6,801 nt of DNA from Bacillota bacterium (GTDB lineage Bacteria > Bacillota > Clostridia > Oscillospirales > Oscillospiraceae). Position numbers and translations under genes: made by a program. Below are positions 5,471 to 6,801 of the stretch, piece by piece (the first letter of the stretch is position 1; each line of letters begins with the position of its first letter). The stretch is from contig WQUU01000078.1 of the NCBI GenBank assembly GCA_009781925.1, positions 1-6,801 on the forward strand. Reading direction: 5' to 3'. The notes under the pieces were generated by a model, which saw only the letters and a list, made by a program, of their open reading frames with translations, ran no database searches and was not told the DNA's origin.

Positions 5471-6119
5471 CTACCGCTCACCCCACTCTCTCTTTTTCGG
5501 CTGGTGCTGGGCCTGCTGGTGCCTCAGCGAGGCTACGGCATCTCGGCGGATGTCCTCCGGGATGGCGTTGTAGATTTCTTTTAGCCGGTCGTAATTTAGC
5601 CGTAGCTGATAGGCGTCCAGACGCTCTCTAATGCCGATCTTGCTGTCCTCGACCTCTTTCCTCAAAGAAGCGTTTGCCCGCTCCTGCCGCTCAAATTCGG
5701 CCTTATAGCGCCGGATGGTTCCCAGGTAGTCCTCCATCTTCGGGATGAACCGCTGTATCATGGGGATTAGCTCGTCCCGCTTCTTTCTGGCATTCAACGG
5801 ATTAATGTTGGTCAACGTCTCCTGAATCCGTTCCGCCTGCTTGGTCAGGTCAATCGCTTGCTTGAATACCCGCGTGGGGATGTGCCGCCGCCCGGTCATA
5901 CTGACGCTCTCGCCGCGTTCAAGCTCCGGGTATCCCTTGACCATATACTTCCAGAAGTCGTCCTGCCATTTCACCAGACTGGCCCGGTTGCCGAGGATGT
6001 CTTTGGCCGACAAACGCCCATCCTGGGTGATGGGCGTGAAGCAGAGGTGCATATGTGGCGTCCGCTCGTCCATGTGAACGACTGCCGAGAATATGTTGCC
6101 CTGACCTACCTTTTGTAAC
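5471..6119 (-). pseudogene. MobV/Pre-type plasmid recombination relaxase, 5' part lost to IS insertion
   Basis: This family nicks DNA at oriT and starts conjugal mobilization. The visible frame encodes about 216 residues, starting VGQGNIFSAVVHMDERTPHMHL right at the IS edge. HMDERTPHMH is the metal-binding His motif of the relaxase site (HxDExxPHxH). It is followed by GRLSAKDILGNR, WQDDFWKYM and YPELERG, all typical, then a long coiled-coil-rich C-terminus rich in Arg, Glu and Lys. Relatives have roughly 110-140 more N-terminal residues, including other conserved relaxase motifs. Here the frame runs into a TGA within the IS end, so no intact protein can be made from this part. ATG 6073 is internal to the motif and not a true start. 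The missing part should lie beyond the IS, off the window. Confidence 0.88.
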
Positions 6120-6801
6120 TGTCAAGTAAAAGTGGGCCAGAATTGGCAAAGAAAAATCCCCCGGGTCCAGTCAAAAAATATATTGCCTGTGGGCGATACG
6201 CCAGGAATCGTCGTTGAAGTCGAGGACCTGGCATTTGTGCGTCAGGCGGTCCAGAAGCGCGGTAGCGAGGACGGGATCGCCCAGGAGCTCGGCCCAGCCC
6301 TCAAAACCCTTATTGGAGGTAATGACGACAGAGGCGGCCTCATAGAGCTGGGAGATCAGGCCGAAGAAGAGATTGGCCTCGGTTCTGGAGACAGGGAGAT
6401 AGCCGACCTCGTCGATGATGACGAGATCACACTTGGCGATCCAGCGGAAGCGGTTGGCGCTCTTGACGGAGATCTCCTGGGTTTTGAGGATGTGCATGAG
6501 GCCGTCCATGGTGGCGAAGAAGACTTTGTAGCCCTGGCGGACCGCCTTGTTGGCGATGGCAAGCGCGACATGAGTCTTGCCGGTTCCAGGGGGACCAATG
6601 AGGACCAGGTTAAAGGCGGAATCCAGCCATTCAAGGCGGGCGAGGGTACTCAGTTGCTCCCTGGAGACACCTTTTTGGAAGTTGGTGTCGAACTCCTCAA
6701 AGCTCTTATAAGCAGGAAGTCTGGCCTGTTTGATGCGCTCGGCCTCAGCGTGCTTGTCTCGGGACTCCATTTCCGAGCGGAGCACGGAGAGCAAAAAGGC
6801 T
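6120..6801 (-). mobile_element. IS21-family insertion sequence, right end (partial)
   Basis: The terminus is taken as TGTCAAGTAAAAG starting at 6120, which matches the TG...CA ends of IS21-family elements. An alternative TG lies at 6114. Between the end and the istB stop are about 50 bp without a gene, including CCCCCGGG and two similar words, GGGCCAG and GGGTCCAG, as expected for the multiple transposase-binding sites at IS21 ends. Orientation is - strand, so istA and the other end lie to the right of the window. The insertion lies within the relaxase gene. Target duplication cannot be checked without the other end. Confidence 0.82.
6171..6801 (-). CDS. istB: IstB-like ATPase of the IS21-family element, 5' end cut by window
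   Basis: IstB is the AAA+ helper ATPase that selects target DNA and activates the IstA transposase. About 209 residues are seen; relatives have about 250, so some 40-50 N-terminal residues lie off the window. Visible in order: a charged helix (ESRDKHAEAERIKQARLP), the Walker A motif GPPGTGKTH, the Walker B motif LVIIDEVGYL, a sensor-type stretch VVITSNKGFEGWAELL, the arginine-containing ALLDRLTHKC, and a C-terminus SWRIAHRQYIF. The frame is intact through its TGA stop at 6171-6173. The TTG near 6794 is internal. The gene looks functional, so the copy may be recent. Confidence 0.95.
   Translation of the reverse strand, partial: AFLLSVLRSEMESRDKHAEAERIKQARLPAYKSFEEFDTNFQKGVSREQLSTLARLEWLDSAFNLVLIGPPGTGKTHVALAIANKAVRQGYKVFFATMDGLMHILKTQEISVKSANRFRWIAKCDLVIIDEVGYLPVSRTEANLFFGLISQLYEAASVVITSNKGFEGWAELLGDPVLATALLDRLTHKCQVLDFNDDSWRIAHRQYIF

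Overview
The window looks like chromosomal DNA from a GC-rich member of the Clostridia, probably Oscillospiraceae/Ruminococcaceae-like. The evidence is a type A RNase P RNA, near-consensus TTGACA/TATAAT promoters, an AGGAGG ribosome binding site, a CCA-encoding tRNA-Leu, and a Clostridia-type mobilization module. This assignment is inference from gene style, not from a database search.

Positions 1-4200 read as backbone. They hold the 3' part of a cation diffusion facilitator transporter, then rnpB (RNase P RNA) with its own promoter. A 138-bp imperfect palindrome sits directly behind rnpB. Next come a GtrII-like polytopic membrane protein, a stand-alone gap gene (glyceraldehyde-3-phosphate dehydrogenase) with its own promoter and terminator, and tRNA-Leu(GAG) with a promoter and a strong terminator. 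All of these are on the + strand and most are separately expressed housekeeping units.

Positions 4200-6801 read as accessory DNA. The base composition drops in AT-rich stretches and there is much non-coding sequence with short repeats and hairpins. A lone 176-aa protein of unknown function lies here; it looks like two winged-helix-type domains and seems to be expressed without a leader. Beyond it, on the - strand, lie the remains of a mobilization module: a MobV/Pre-type relaxase gene and a small downstream companion gene that ends in a bidirectional terminator. An IS21-family insertion sequence has cut the relaxase gene. Only the IS end and most of its istB ATPase gene are in the window, and the IS runs off the right edge.

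I do not see a complete new system. The observations most worth a second look are the long palindrome after rnpB, the leaderless 176-aa gene with paired upstream repeats, and the transporter that lacks a canonical metal-binding aspartate.
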